Assembly (NCBI GenBank): GCA_030512295.1
Contig: JAULSR010000003.1
Span: 2,232,001 to 2,296,000 of the forward strand
Reading direction: 5' to 3'
Source of the DNA: Bombardia bombarda
Taxonomy: Eukaryota > Ascomycota > Sordariomycetes > Sordariales > Lasiosphaeriaceae
Length of the DNA: 64,000 nucleotides
A model generated the notes under the pieces. It ran no database searches and was not told the DNA's origin. It saw nothing but the letters and a program-made list of their open reading frames with translations. The translations under genes and the position numbers were made by a program. Positions 11,110 to 22,122 of the stretch are shown one piece after another. Each line of letters opens with the position of its first letter. Positions within the stretch are counted from its first letter, which is position 1.

Positions 11110-12390
11110 TTTCGGCGGCACGTTGTGTGTGGTGGTGGTTTCCCGTCTGTTGACGGTTGATGGAGGAGTGAGAACGAGTGGTGGCCGATGATGGCGATGG
11201 CGCGAAAGCGAAGCGCGCTTCTCTCGCTGTTAGCCTGATCTGACAGACTACTATTGGTATAACGAGCCCGATGCGTCCCGAGTGTGCGTGATGTCGCAGA
11301 GCGCGGCTCAAATGTCAAGGGAGCGGGCAGAAAAAGAGGTGCAGTGGCCTGGGTGCACTTGATTCACGCTCGCTGGGGTCGATTTCGATGTGGATTCAAG
11401 GTTCGTTGAGCCTTTGCGAAATGATGCAGGAAGGTTCGAGAGCTCAAAGATTGACGGAGATTGAGTAACCAGTCAGTCGCCTCGCCAAACGGACACGGAC
11501 CATTAGTCCCTACGGTGCCAGGTGGTAGGTGGTCGTTTAGGTGGTCGTAGGCAGCGCATGTACTTACGTACCCTGGTCTTAGCTGGTTTGTCGCGCCAAA
11601 TGCAGGTAGCTAGCTACGGGCTACTGGGGTACCTAAATTTGGCGGGCATTACCTCAGCGGAATGCTGGTTGGCCCACGGCAGAGCTCCCTGGCTCCGACA
11701 GGCTTTCCTCTTTGGCCCCACTGCAGTTCGTCAGGCGCGCTCGAGTCGTCAGGCAGGCTTGTGACGTTGTCGATTTGCTGCCTGCTGGATCCGATCCCCG
11801 GCACCTCTCTCCCCAGCTCCGAGCAAGCAACGGGCATCATGCCTTTCAGGTTTTGAGTCCGGCAGATGCCGGTTTAGGTTACAAATGCACCTGCTACATA
11901 CCACAGAAAGATAATTGCAAGTCGTTTCAAACATTATTTGAAATATGTTTATCCTTGATTGATTCTTTCCCCTGGCACTGTCCTTTGTCATTGCTCTCTC
12001 GCATGCAGCATGAACATCACAGGTTGACTATCACGTGAGACACAGTATATACCGCCGACACTGCCGTAGAACTGCAAATGTTGTAATTTCTACTTTGCAA
12101 GATATACCGCCCTCCATGACAAGGTAAGATAGGTAGCTACCTCGTCGTGCTAGAATAGTCTCAGTCCACCTAGTCCGAGACGCCAAAATTGATTTCATCG
12201 AAAACCCCCATGTAGTAGTGTATTTCCCTCCCTAAAAGATGACTCCAAACCGAGAAATCAAATCTCATCGTACTGTCGGGCATGCAAGGGAAGGGCCTCT
12301 CTCCCCCCACCTTATAAAAGAAGCCAACAGGCCCGACTCGTAAAATCATATGTATGCTATAACACTCGCCAGCTGCTGCCCACCATCCTC
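11110..12390. other. RPN3 upstream and TAF12 downstream region
   Basis: 1.28 kb between two minus-strand genes, so it carries the RPN3 promoter and the TAF12 3' UTR. It contains a perfect 12-bp palindrome AGGTAGCTACCT (12131-12142) and several TACCTA/TAGGTA motifs. No coding frame is convincing. Confidence 0.65.
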
Positions 12391-14886
12391 CTAAAGTTCC
12401 CCCTTCCCAGGCATCACCTTGGCCGCCTGCACCGCGCTCATCTTGGTGATCCACTGTGCGTTGGGCTGCACTTTCCTCACCGTCCGCAGCTCTTCGCTAG
12501 AGTAGCCGGGAATGCGTATGTTGTAGGTGCGCTCCAAAACCAGCTGGATGTCGCGGATCTCCAAGACCTTGGATCCTCTCTCCTTGGCATTGCGGGAAGC
12601 TGCGTGGAGGACGTTATCCACAAACGCATCCGCGAGGTTGAGCACCGACTGTAAACCATCACGTTAGCATTCATTCATCCTATTATCAAATGAGGATAAA
12701 CTGAAAAGAAACCAAAAACTCACCTCCTCCACATCCGGCGACAAAAGATTCCCCTCCTGCCCCTCCGCCGTCCCGCCACAGACCTGCCTCACCAACTCGT
12801 CAAGCTTCTTCTTATTCAGCACGCGCTCACCCTCGCCCTCGAGCTGATACGCCGGCGTCTTGGCCAGCGCAGGCTGATTCATCACACCCCCACCAACACC
12901 GCTACCACCACTGTACGTCGGACGACCACTACCAACGCCGCCCGTGAGCGCGACCGGGACAGGCATCTGCGCAGCCTTCTCGGAAAGTTTCAGCGGAATC
13001 GGCATTTTCGACTGCATATTCTGACTCTGTCCGGCGGCGGCCTGGGAGGGATGTGCGTGGGAGTGTCCTTGTTGTTGTTGCTGGGCCGCCGTGCCGATGA
13101 CACCTGGTGTAGATGATGGGGTGCCGGGCCCGCCAATCGAGCCCGGGCGGCGATTAGCGAGATCGAGCGCGTTGGCGTGCGTGAGCGGCCGCACGACGCC
13201 GGCGCCTGTGGGCGTGGCCGACTGCGGGGTTTGCACCCGACCGGAGATCTGCGTGGGAGTGCCTGGCGGTTGCATGCCCACCATGCTGGACGCGATCGAT
13301 ATGTTGAGAGGGGCTGGGATGTGAGCGGGCTGCGTGCCTGGCTCGATCTTGATTGGCGACTGTTGCTGCTGCTGCGGCTGTTGCTGTTGATGCTGTTGCT
13401 GCTGTTGTTGCTGCTGCTGATGAAGAGCGGCCTGCTGCTGTTGCTGATGGAGCTGCTGCTGAAGCTGCAACTGCTGCTGCTGCTGCTGCGTCGGCGTTGG
13501 GGCGGTCGGCTGTGACATGGTCGGCTGCGATGGGGGAGCCTGTGTGGTGGGAGCGGATTGCGCCTGCTGTGCGGATGCTGGGTGCACCTGGGCTTGGTGG
13601 ACCTGTTGTGCTTGGTGAATTGTGCCAGACATGCCATTCACAGCCTGCTGCGGTTTTCGAGCAGCTGCCATACCAGCGGCCATTTGCTGATTTTTGGCCA
13701 TCTCAAAGGCAGCGTTGACGGTGGCCGTAGAGTTTTGTATCGAGCTAGAAGTTATGGATGTGGGTGCCCCGCCGCCGGTGCCAGCGGCAGCTGTCTGAGC
13801 CGAAGGTTGTTGAACCAAATTTTGGGGGGGTCGCGCCTGGTTTGGGTTTGTGCCGCCACCGACGCCGCTGCTGCTGCCAGCAGCAGCGCTGGGCGCCACC
13901 GCGCCATTGTTCTGCAAAGGTTTCCGTTGCTGATCACCGCCCCCGCACTGCTTGCGCACCTGGTTCGCAAAAGACAGGGCGTCGCTGTGCTGCTTGCCGT
14001 ACTGCCCCCTCCGGTCATCAAAGTTCTTTTGCTCGTCCGCGCTGAGCGGGCCCTTGGACTGGCGCTCCTTGAGCAGCTGCTCCAGCTTGAGCGAGCTCTG
14101 GCGTGCGTTTTCCATCTGGAGAAGCGCGCGGGTGTATTTATTCTTGATGTCAATCGTCCACTTGGCCCTCTCCGGCGCGGGCACGTTTGGTGGTGCATTG
14201 AACGTCATTTCGCCGATATGGGCCAGGATGTGGGGGGGTATTTGTTTCGCCTGCGAGGCAGCTGAAGCCGCGGCTTGGTTGGCGATTGCCGAAGTGGTCG
14301 GCTGAGAGTCTGGATGAAGGGCGCCACCATTCGCGGCCCCACCCTGGGGAGGTTTCTGAAGCCCGGCGTTTATTTGCTGACTGGCCTGCGAGGCTTGTAT
14401 ATTCTGGTTGGCCTGTTGCTGAAGTTGTTGATGCGGAGGCTGTTGGGGCTGTTGAGGCTGCTGCTGTTGAGCGGGCTGCTGTTGAGCGGGCTGCTGTTGA
14501 GCGGGCTGCTGTGGCTGTTGCTGTAACTGTAGCTGCTGCTGCTGAAGTTGCTGTTGTAGTTGCTGCTGAAGTTGTTGTTGCTGAAGAATCGCAGCCTTGC
14601 GCTGTTGTATCTTAGACACCAGCATCTTCCCAAACTCGATGATCTTGCGCTTGGCGTCGGCGTTCTCGGGCGAGCCCTGGGGCGATGCATCGTACATCTT
14701 CCACAGTTGCGCAAGCCCCTTCTCGTATTTCCCCTTCTCGTCGTCCGTGAGGAAGTTGATGGTACGCATCATCTCGGGCCGATACATGGCCGGTTGTGGT
14801 ATGCGGTTTGGGGCGGCACCGGCACCACCACCACCAGCCTGGCCATTTAGCTGGCCCGCCGGCACCTGTCCCGGCGCTGGATTCAT
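12391..14886 (-). CDS. taf12: TFIID/SAGA subunit TAF12, glutamine-rich
   Basis: TBP-associated factor 12, a histone-fold subunit that pairs with TAF4 in TFIID and with Ada1 in SAGA. Exons on the minus strand are 14886..12724 and 12648..12391 (75-nt intron), giving 806 residues. The histone fold is at the extreme C-terminus (about 675-785): NKKKLDELVRQVCGG, LSPDVEESVLNLADAFVDNV, then KVLEIRDIQLVLERTYNIRI. It runs across the splice junction, which confirms the join. Nearly everything before it is low complexity: a polyQ block at about 100-165, a second at about 460-530 encoded largely by CAG repeats, and Pro/Ala/Gly-rich spacers. The long disordered N-terminus is usual in filamentous fungi and contrasts with the short animal protein. 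The first in-frame ATG is at 14886. Just upstream, TTTCTTTCTAG could be the acceptor of a 5' UTR intron. Confidence 0.93.
13360..13490. repeat. CAG/CTG-rich polyglutamine-coding tract in TAF12
   Basis: Interrupted CTG (plus strand) triplets encode Gln runs broken by His and Leu. Another such tract lies at about 14400-14600. Both are in frame within the TAF12 coding region. Confidence 0.9.
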
Positions 14887-16310
14887 CTCGTGATCTTGTG
14901 GTCGCTCGGATGGTAACGTAGGTTCTAGAAAGAAAGGCAGCACGCGCCGGGAAGCTTCGATCCGAACTGGAGCGCGTCGGGCGCCTGGCCGGTTTGTTCG
15001 ATGATGCGAGAAGGGGTAAAAGGGGAGCGTTCTAGGGGTAATTCAAAGATGCAGAATATCCAAACAGTAAAAAAAAAAAATTCAAAAAAAAAAAAAAAAG
15101 ATGCTTCAGGGGTAAGGGTGAAGAGCGGATGGAATTGGGCGGTCGTGATAGCAGGCTGTCTCGAACCGACTGGACGTGATGCGTTTACAGCTCAGACGTC
15201 GTCGTTGATTCCCCCATAAAGAACTGTGGCTGGTGCAGCGCGGGGCGGGATCTGATTGGGCCATGACTCTCCTCCTGCATATAGCATCGATGCTTTGGAC
15301 AGGGATTAGGGGCTTCCGCTAATCGTTAACTGTGGCGGAGGCACGGCCAGACAGCCCCGTCGCCCTTGCAATAATATCAAAGCGGCGGGAAGGATGCCTT
15401 CTTTATTCATGAGTCATGGCACTTTCTTCTTCTTATATGTACAGATATTATATTTCGATCGAGGATAAACAGAGATATCTCAGCAAAACCTCCATTCACC
15501 TCAATCAGATGTCTCTGCTACCGTTCTTCACTTTACTACATTTATACATTCGATGAGACAAAGTCGACCGACATTCAAAACCACATTCATTAAGCTCATC
15601 AAAGCACTCTATAAAATGACATCTATGCCGAAAAAGAAATATGAGAAACTGCTACATATGAGCAGTCGAAACGTGGCATGTAAGCCTCCCGTCCTCGTCA
15701 GCAATTAAACTGCTCGAGTGCTCAACAGCTGAAGCCCGCCGCTATCCGCCCCAATCCCAAAGTCTATCGGTAGGTATCATCGACCCCAAAAACTGATACA
15801 GTGCTGCTGCTGCCCATTCCAAAGTCTGAACGACAAACGACCCACGTCTTGCGCGACTTGATCTCGCATTCCTTTCCGTTCCTCCCAACCAAGGAAAAAA
15901 AAACGTTGGACTTTTTGGGCCCCACACGGCATGTCCAAAGGCAAGGAACTCCTGGTCCTGGTCCTGGCCTGCATGCCGGAATCCAAAACAGATCAACGAC
16001 AAAACAGCCAAAAGCCGGTCTTCAAACCACAGGACATCCGTCTCCTGAATAAAATGCAACAGAATCCATGAGTGGGCGCCACCTGCCTCCTGCACCGAGT
16101 GTATGATGCTCTGGAAAATAAATCGTAACCGTCGTTACCATTCGTGCAGTTCGTCACCAGAAAAAAATACTGCATAAAGAACCATGGGGAAATCATTATG
16201 GTCGTCAAGCCACAAAAGGGCCTATATGAGCGATAATATGATGCGGATAAAAAAAAAAAAAGAGTTCCTGGACCTGGAGACGGCAAGCAAGCTAAGAGAA
16301 GACGAAACTT
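14887..16310. other. Upstream region of TAF12, no recognisable gene
   Basis: 1.4 kb holding the TAF12 promoter/5' UTR and the 3' flank of the next minus-strand gene. It includes A-runs near 15069-15080 and 15084-15099, and another near 16250-16261. A frame at 15742-16095 (minus) has no family signature and is not supported. Confidence 0.65.
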
Positions 16311-17348
16311 TCAAGGAGAATGCCCCTGTGGAGAATCAACCTCCATACTGATGTACTCGTAGTACGGGAGCTCACGTGCAAGTGTTTCACTGATAAGGAT
16401 CTCGTCCTCGCTGGAGTCGGGCTCGTCCAGCTCGTCTATTCTCGGCGGGGGCGGGTCCTGGAACTGCAGCTGCAGGCTGCGCCGGTCGCCCACCCTGCGG
16501 CGGAGGCGGCGGGCGCTGGAGCCGACCTCGTCGGCGCCGAGGAAGGCCGCCTTGAGGTCTTCCCGGTCCGTGTCGCTGCCGATGCTCTCGCTTATGGTCC
16601 GCTTGCCGATGCTGCCAGACGTCATCCGCTTGTGGCGCTTCTGGTCCCGGCGCCGTATCAGGAACTCGCGATATTCGGCCTCGTCGAAGTCGGTCTGGTC
16701 CGAGTCGTCGCTGCAGTTGAGGTTTCCGAGGTTCTGCATGATGGTCGGGTCGATCTCGGGCGGGTTCCGGGACCGAGATCGGCTGCGATCCGATTCGGCA
16801 TATTCAATCGTGTGAGGACGTATTACATCAAGGCGTTCCTCGTCGCTGCCCTCGAAATCACTCAGCTCCTCGACGACAAATGCCGCCTGGGTCACGATGC
16901 GTCCTGTCCTGGTTGCAGGTGCTGGTGGTGTGGGTGCAGCTGTGGTGCGGGGTTGTTGCCGCCGCTGTTGATGATGCTGATGCTGCTGCTGCTGCTGCTG
17001 CTGCTGTTGTTCAGGGGTGGCAGATCGGGAGGGATTGGCGGCTGAGGCTCCGGATTCCGAAGATGGGGATGATGAGGACGATGACGCCGATGACGACATG
17101 CTGGAGGACCGCGGGGACAGCTGTTCTGGGCGAATTGCTCGAGTGAAGGTGAAATCCGGGCCGGTGGTGCCCGCCGTCCGGCTTCTGGAGTCGGGGGCCA
17201 TCGGACGGTGAGGATTGTGCGGCGGGATTGCCCGCACCTTGGTGCTGCTCTGGCGGCTAAAGCCGGGGGGTGCAGTGGTAGGAGTCTGTGGCGGGGACGA
17301 CGGTCCCACGCTTCGAGCGACTTTCAATTTCGGTGTTGCTGGCCACAT
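16311..17348 (-). CDS. Uncharacterised Gln/Ser-rich, mostly disordered protein
   Basis: 345 residues, single exon, ATG at 17348. I do not recognise a domain. The N-terminal third is rich in Pro, Ser and Thr, with a long Ser run near 84-95. A polyQ/His stretch (about 114-133) follows. The second half is more ordered and charged: VTQAAFVVEELSDFEGSDEE, then TDFDEAEYREFLIRRRDQKR, then KRTISESIGSDTDREDLK. The spacing of acidic SD/SDS clusters and basic KRHKR suggests a nuclear regulatory or scaffold protein with casein-kinase-type sites, but that is inference. Codon use and frame length support a real gene, as does the sharp change from low-complexity to charged, non-repetitive sequence. Confidence 0.7.
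   Translation of the reverse strand: MWPATPKLKVARSVGPSSPPQTPTTAPPGFSRQSSTKVRAIPPHNPHRPMAPDSRSRTAGTTGPDFTFTRAIRPEQLSPRSSSMSSSASSSSSSPSSESGASAANPSRSATPEQQQQQQQQQHQHHQQRRQQPRTTAAPTPPAPATRTGRIVTQAAFVVEELSDFEGSDEERLDVIRPHTIEYAESDRSRSRSRNPPEIDPTIMQNLGNLNCSDDSDQTDFDEAEYREFLIRRRDQKRHKRMTSGSIGKRTISESIGSDTDREDLKAAFLGADEVGSSARRLRRRVGDRRSLQLQFQDPPPPRIDELDEPDSSEDEILISETLARELPYYEYISMEVDSPQGHSP
16978..17009. repeat. CTG/CAG triplet tract (polyQ codons)
   Basis: Near-perfect CTG units on the plus strand encode the Gln/His run of the minus-strand gene at 16311-17348. Confidence 0.9.
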
Positions 17349-20300
17349 GTTCCAGCAGTCTCAGAGTCGGGGTCTGGTCTGCTGTCGATGGTGCAGCCAG
17401 GCGGATTCGGTGCGCTCGTCCGCCTTCAATAATAATGGCGTAATTAATTAATTATGGCCGTTGTCTCTCTGCTCTGGCAAAACCTTATCGATTGCGATCA
17501 ATGTGGGGTAATAATGGCAGATGGCCAAGGCAGACTCGGTAGTAGACAGAGAGTTGGCGGCGGGGGGAGATGGTATGGCGGGGGTGGTGAATGTGGGTGA
17601 GCGATGGAAGCGAGGAAGAGGGCTCGCGGCGAGTCAAGGCGTCAACACCCAAAGAATGAACCTCCAGCAAGGAGAAGATAAAGGGCTTGGGTTGGTTGTC
17701 ATGATAATATCTGCCAAAACTATGTGTGCAGGCTTTGTGCAGCACAGGCTGATTTCCAATCGGGAGGAGGCAGCAGGAGGCAGCAGGAGGCAGCAGGAGG
17801 CAGCAGGAGGCAGCAGGAGGCAGCAGGAGGCAGCAGGAGGCAGCAACAGGAGGAGGCAGCAAGCAGCTTGGGAAGGATCCAAGCAGAGAGAGCAGCAATT
17901 GGGACGGATGGTGGGGGAGAGGAGGCAATCCAATCCCTAGGAGAGTGGCGGTAGTGGTAGTGGCAGTTGTCGGACTGATCTGCGCACCCGTATTGCGCTG
18001 TCCGGCTGTTCTGCGAAAAGGTTGCAAATCAATGCCTTGCTTGTAGCCGACAAGGCGTTTTTTCTGTCCCTCCCTCTGTGGGTAGTGGACCGGTAGCGGT
18101 GGTGGTGTGGTGGTGCCGACAGCTTGGGGGCTATAACTTAGTGAGAGGGCGGCCCGATGTGCTGTACTCGTTCGTCCACCGGTGACGGCAGGCCTTGGGC
18201 TGTTCTTGCGGTGATGAGCGCGAGAGTTGCAGCCCGGAGGTGGGAAATAGGGGAGAGAAGAAGAAGAATGTTTCAAGCTGTCGTTTGACAAGTCACGCCG
18301 TCTTCTGGCTGTTTTCGATGTTCCTGCCGTCCGAGCTCTGAGACTGGGCGAATCTTCAGGTTGGTGGACTCTTGAGATCACAGATTGGCCGGAGACTAGA
18401 CTATAGTCCCATCTTATAGATTTTGCTAGCTCTCGGCCTCCGTGCCTGTGCTATGTACCTGCTGTATCCTGAAACATATCTGGTACCTAGATACCGACCT
18501 AATCAATGACTCCCATGGGCTACAGAAGCTAGCGGGTCGGCGGGAAGGAGACAGAAGGGAAAAGAGCCGCCAGCGGCTGCGCGTCTGCGAAGAATTCCAT
18601 GGTGCCGTCAGCTTCTGATGGCGCTGTAGGAGCACGTAGCGGCAGCTTGGGCAGCAATGCTCCAGTAATCCCTGGTTTCCCCAGATGAATTTTACTACTG
18701 GCGGTCTGGCAGGGGGAAGCAGACCCGAGGGGGGCTCTACGAAGCGGCTCAAGCCAGCGACATCATGACAGGTAGACGGCCGGTGGCAGGAGGCAAGCAG
18801 GGAGGCCATGACTGCCCATGGCTGCTCGTCTGCCGGGTCTCATGCTGTGAGCCTGTGACAGGACGCATCAACCCAGGCGAGCTGTGAGTTGTCAAGCGTG
18901 TCAGCACGCAAAAGCGCAAAAACCTAGTCGACGGCCCAGAAATCGCCCACCCACAAGGCTCAAGGGCTGGGGTGTGCTTCTGTGCGTGTGGGTGGCCACG
19001 GCGACGTATCAGCGCATCCAAGAACCTGGCAAAGAAGCTGGGCAACGGGGCCGATGGGGGCGAATCGCTGTAGAGCATCTCGAAGGAGCCGTCAAAACTA
19101 GGGCCTGGCCTCAAGGGAGCCGCAGCCGTGCCCAATGAGCGGGACGAGAGACAATGCCGGCTGCACCACCGAGAGGGCGGTGGCATCACCAACACTGGCA
19201 TGCGCATATACCCAGAGCAAGGTACCTACGTGGGAAATATGGAGTGCAAGCATGAGAAGGAGAAGGAAAAAACCGCGTCGAACAGGGGAGTTTGTGGGTT
19301 GCATCCCGCCGATGCGCACGCAAATTCGCGGTGGCGCACTGTCGGTCTGGATTGTATACGTACAAGTTCGCATCTGAGCCCTGCATTTTGGTGAGGTCCG
19401 TCATCGTGTAACTTTACTTGAGTGATGAACCGCCGAAGAGGCCGTAGAAATGCCGGGTGAATCTATCATTGTCCAGTTTCTAGGTATGTAGAATAAAAAG
19501 TTGTCCTTGTTCGTTTTGGGTGTGAGCGGGCCGGTGCGAGAATCGGCGGTAATGTGGGCTGCTAGCTAGCGTTGCACTGAGGCCGCAAACTTGGGTCCAA
19601 GACATTGTTGCGGTGGGCATCCTTGCTCGGCTCGTGGAGGTCTAGATGATTCAGTTGGGCCGCAGGAAGACTTGGTGAGCTTGCTGGAAAAGGCATTCAG
19701 GAACCCGAATTGCTGGTATAGCTGGACCCCATCCGATTCGCTTCTCGGATTTCTCTGTCGACATCACCAAGCGCTGGCGTCGATGCGGACTTGTTTAGCT
19801 TGCGAAATCTCGTGAAGAGAGGCTGAAAAGAATGCGTGGGAAGGATGGGAGTTTTGTGGCTCGTGGGGAGTTGACTTTTTGGGTATCCCGAAGGAACTGC
19901 ACAGCTGAATCCCACTTTCGAAAAGCTGCAGACCCCCGCATCATTAGACAGAATGAACTCTGGCGGTCAGTCATGTGATGGAGACATGGGTATTCTGCAT
20001 AAGTAGAATTAAGAGCTGGCACCGATCAATTGCTACGGCGATGGGAAATAACTTGAATCGCACAGTCCGAAATGAATATCGCAGGTGCTTGTGAAGCTGT
20101 GGGAGTGCAACTCGCTCCTGCCTCAAGATGCTCAGCCAAGGGCAACCCGACTTGACGTGACTGTGCGGGGTAGCTGTAATTGGCGGGGTTAATGTTTTGC
20201 ATCTGGTGATCTGATCTTCCATCCTTGCCTTGCAAACGCGACTCCCGGGTCTGTCCCGCGCCCGCTGTCAACTCGGCGCATCCACAATCCACCGATAATC

Positions 20301-20366
20301 AAACAAATTCGGGCTGCCGACATCTCAACCTCTAGACGCGTCCCGGTTCACGGATCCATAATAGCC
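17349..20366. other. 3-kb divergent intergenic region with minisatellite
   Basis: Separates the minus-strand Gln/Ser-rich gene from plus-strand SPC34, so both promoters lie inside. It contains a 10-bp minisatellite (17771-17840). Long minus-strand frames at 17485-18381 and 18426-19207 are low-complexity or lack any family signal; I do not call them genes. TACCTA-type motifs occur near 18482 and 19222. Confidence 0.6.
17771..17840. repeat. 10-bp minisatellite CAGCAGGAGG x7
   Basis: Seven perfect tandem copies of CAGCAGGAGG, flanked by diverged partial copies on both sides (about 17763-17770 and 17841-17860). The G-rich strand has regular GG doublets. It lies about 420 bp upstream of the minus-strand gene's start codon. 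Confidence 0.97.
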
Positions 20367-21205
20367 ATGTCGCTCCTCGCGGTGCACCTGGAGCAAATCT
20401 CCCTATCATGCCAAACCATTGACAGCCTACCGTGAGTCCGCTCAGCCCCCACCCCCATTCCCCAAACACCAACAACACAGTCCGCTAAAACGCCAACAGC
20501 TTCCCGCCGCCAAAGATCTTCACCAACGCCCTCCTCTCCTCCCACGACATCACCTCGCTCATCCGCGACACGGAGACGCACGAGCGCGCGCTCTTCTCCG
20601 TCCCGCCTCCCCCGCCCGCCGCCACCAGCCAGAACCCGGACCCGCCCAAGCCGTCGTCGCGCCGGCAGACCGTCTTCAACGTCGCCGCCGGCGAGGTGAC
20701 GACAGGCCCGCCCCCCAACTCGACGCGGGCCGGGCCGACGCGCCGTAACACGGCCGTCGCCGCCGTGCTGGGCGGGGACATGCACGCGCAGATCATGCGT
20801 CGGGGCGGCCACGGCACCGGGGGCGACGGCCGCGCGGACGTCGACATCGAGGTGCTGCTGGGCGGCGCCGAGAAGCTGTGCACCGTCTACCCGCTGCCGG
20901 GCGCGCTCGACCGTATCCCGGCGCAGCGGCACAAGTACGCGCAGCTGAGCAGCACGCTGGCGTACTACGAGAACAAGGTGGCGGAGCAGCAGGGGGCGCT
21001 GGAGAGGATGAATTTGGAGCGACGAGGTGATGATGATGAGGAGGAGGAGGAGGAGGGGGAGGAGGATGAAGGGGATGGGGCAGCTGCTGGGCTGACGGAG
21101 GAGGAGCTTAGGAGAGAGGAGGACGAGGCCCGCGAGCTGGATAGGAAGAAGCGACAGTTGCAGGCGAGACTGCGCGATGTGGAGGGCGACCTAAGCAGGC
21201 TTTGA
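20367..21205 (+). CDS. spc34: DASH/Dam1 complex subunit SPC34
   Basis: Kinetochore-microtubule DASH ring subunit. Exons 20367..20431 and 20500..21205 (68-nt intron, GTGAGT donor, CGCTAAAAC branch region), giving 256 residues. The junction creates SLPFPPPKIFTNALLSSHDI, the conserved Spc34 N-terminus, followed by TSLIRDTETHERALFSV. The middle contains a proline run and RRQTVFNVAAGEV, with RRNTAVAAVLGGDM further on; such Arg-Arg-x-Ser/Thr sites fit Aurora B targeting known for this complex, though that is inference here. HKYAQLSSTLAYYENKVAEQ starts a C-terminal coiled coil. An acidic Glu/Asp run (about 215-230) interrupts the coiled coil. Its 3' end converges on the DsbA-like gene, 167 bp away. 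Confidence 0.93.
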
Positions 21206-21372
21206 ACATGTAGACAAGATGGGCTGCTGCTGGCTTGTTACTGGCATGCAAGGAGGTATGGCGTGGCCTTGTAGGTTGTGTGTTGCTACGGCTATAGCCA
21301 CGGCCATGATTCAACTTCGACATTGATTGATTGATTGATTACCAAGGTTCGTCGATATCCCCACGTCTACAT

Positions 21373-22122
21373 CTAGCAGCTCACGCCCTCTGACGATATC
21401 TTGCTGACATCCGGTGCAGACTTCTTGATGCGCACAAACCTTTCCAAAAACGTCTGCGGATCCTGAGCACCGCTCATGTCATACATATCGTTGATGGTGA
21501 AGTTGGGGACGCCATGAATCCCCTTCCTGTTCGCCTCAAGAACCTCCTTATCGACCTCCTCGCCGCCCTGCCCGCTCTCAAGCCAGCCCCTGACTTCGGC
21601 CCCGTCCAGGCCTCCCTTCTCGCCGGCAGCGACGAGCATGTCAAACGACGTGATGTCGCCGTCCTCTTCAAAGTGCGATTTGAACAGCGCCGAGATGACC
21701 TTGTTCTCGGTCTCGTTCGACTTGGTCTTGGCCAGCTGCACGAGGCGGTGGGCGTCGCGCGTGTTGCCGACCCGGGAGTTGAAGGAGAAGTTGATGCCCT
21801 CGCCCTGGCCAAAAGCCCGGAGGCGCGCCTGGATCATGGCGAGATGGTCGGGCGCGAACTTGGGCGCCATCCAGGTCTGGTGGTCGACGCTGGTCTTGGG
21901 CAGCGTCGGGTCCAGGTAGAAGGGGTGCCAGCTGACGGTGAAGGTGTCGTCGGCCCCGCCCGGCACGGAGCTCTTGTAGAGCGAGATGGCGCGCTCCAGG
22001 CGTGCTTTCCCCAGGTAGCACTAGGTAGTATTATGTCAGTTGAGCTCACGCAATGTGTTAAGAGCCTCACTCACCCATGGGCAAACGGCGTCAGAGACGA
22101 CTTTGATGCTGAAATTAGTCAT
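21373..22122 (-). CDS. DsbA-like thioredoxin-fold oxidoreductase (FrnE type)
   Basis: 231 residues from exons 22122..22075 and 22020..21373 (54-nt intron). The splice joins VVSDAVCPW to CYLGKARLERAI and so builds a CPWC redox motif near residues 14-17, directly after the first beta strand. This is the active-site position of the DsbA/FrnE/2-hydroxychromene-2-carboxylate isomerase family. Further family features are the helical insertion (HRLVQLAKTKSNETENKVIS), a cis-Pro loop in GIHGVPNFTIND and the C-terminal helix ending in FLERFVRIKK. There is no signal peptide, so a cytosolic disulfide or glutathione-linked role is likely. The substrate is unknown. The intron falls inside the active-site motif, so an unspliced transcript would lack the second Cys. 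Confidence 0.9.

Noticed and set aside
17763..17860. Possible CRISPR-like repeat array
   Set aside because: Units are directly tandem with no spacers and the genome is eukaryotic; it is a minisatellite.
17485..18381. 298-codon minus-strand frame
   Set aside because: It runs through the 10-bp minisatellite, is dominated by Pro/Ser/Cys/Leu repeats and has no family signal; it is more likely promoter or 5' UTR DNA of the neighbouring gene.
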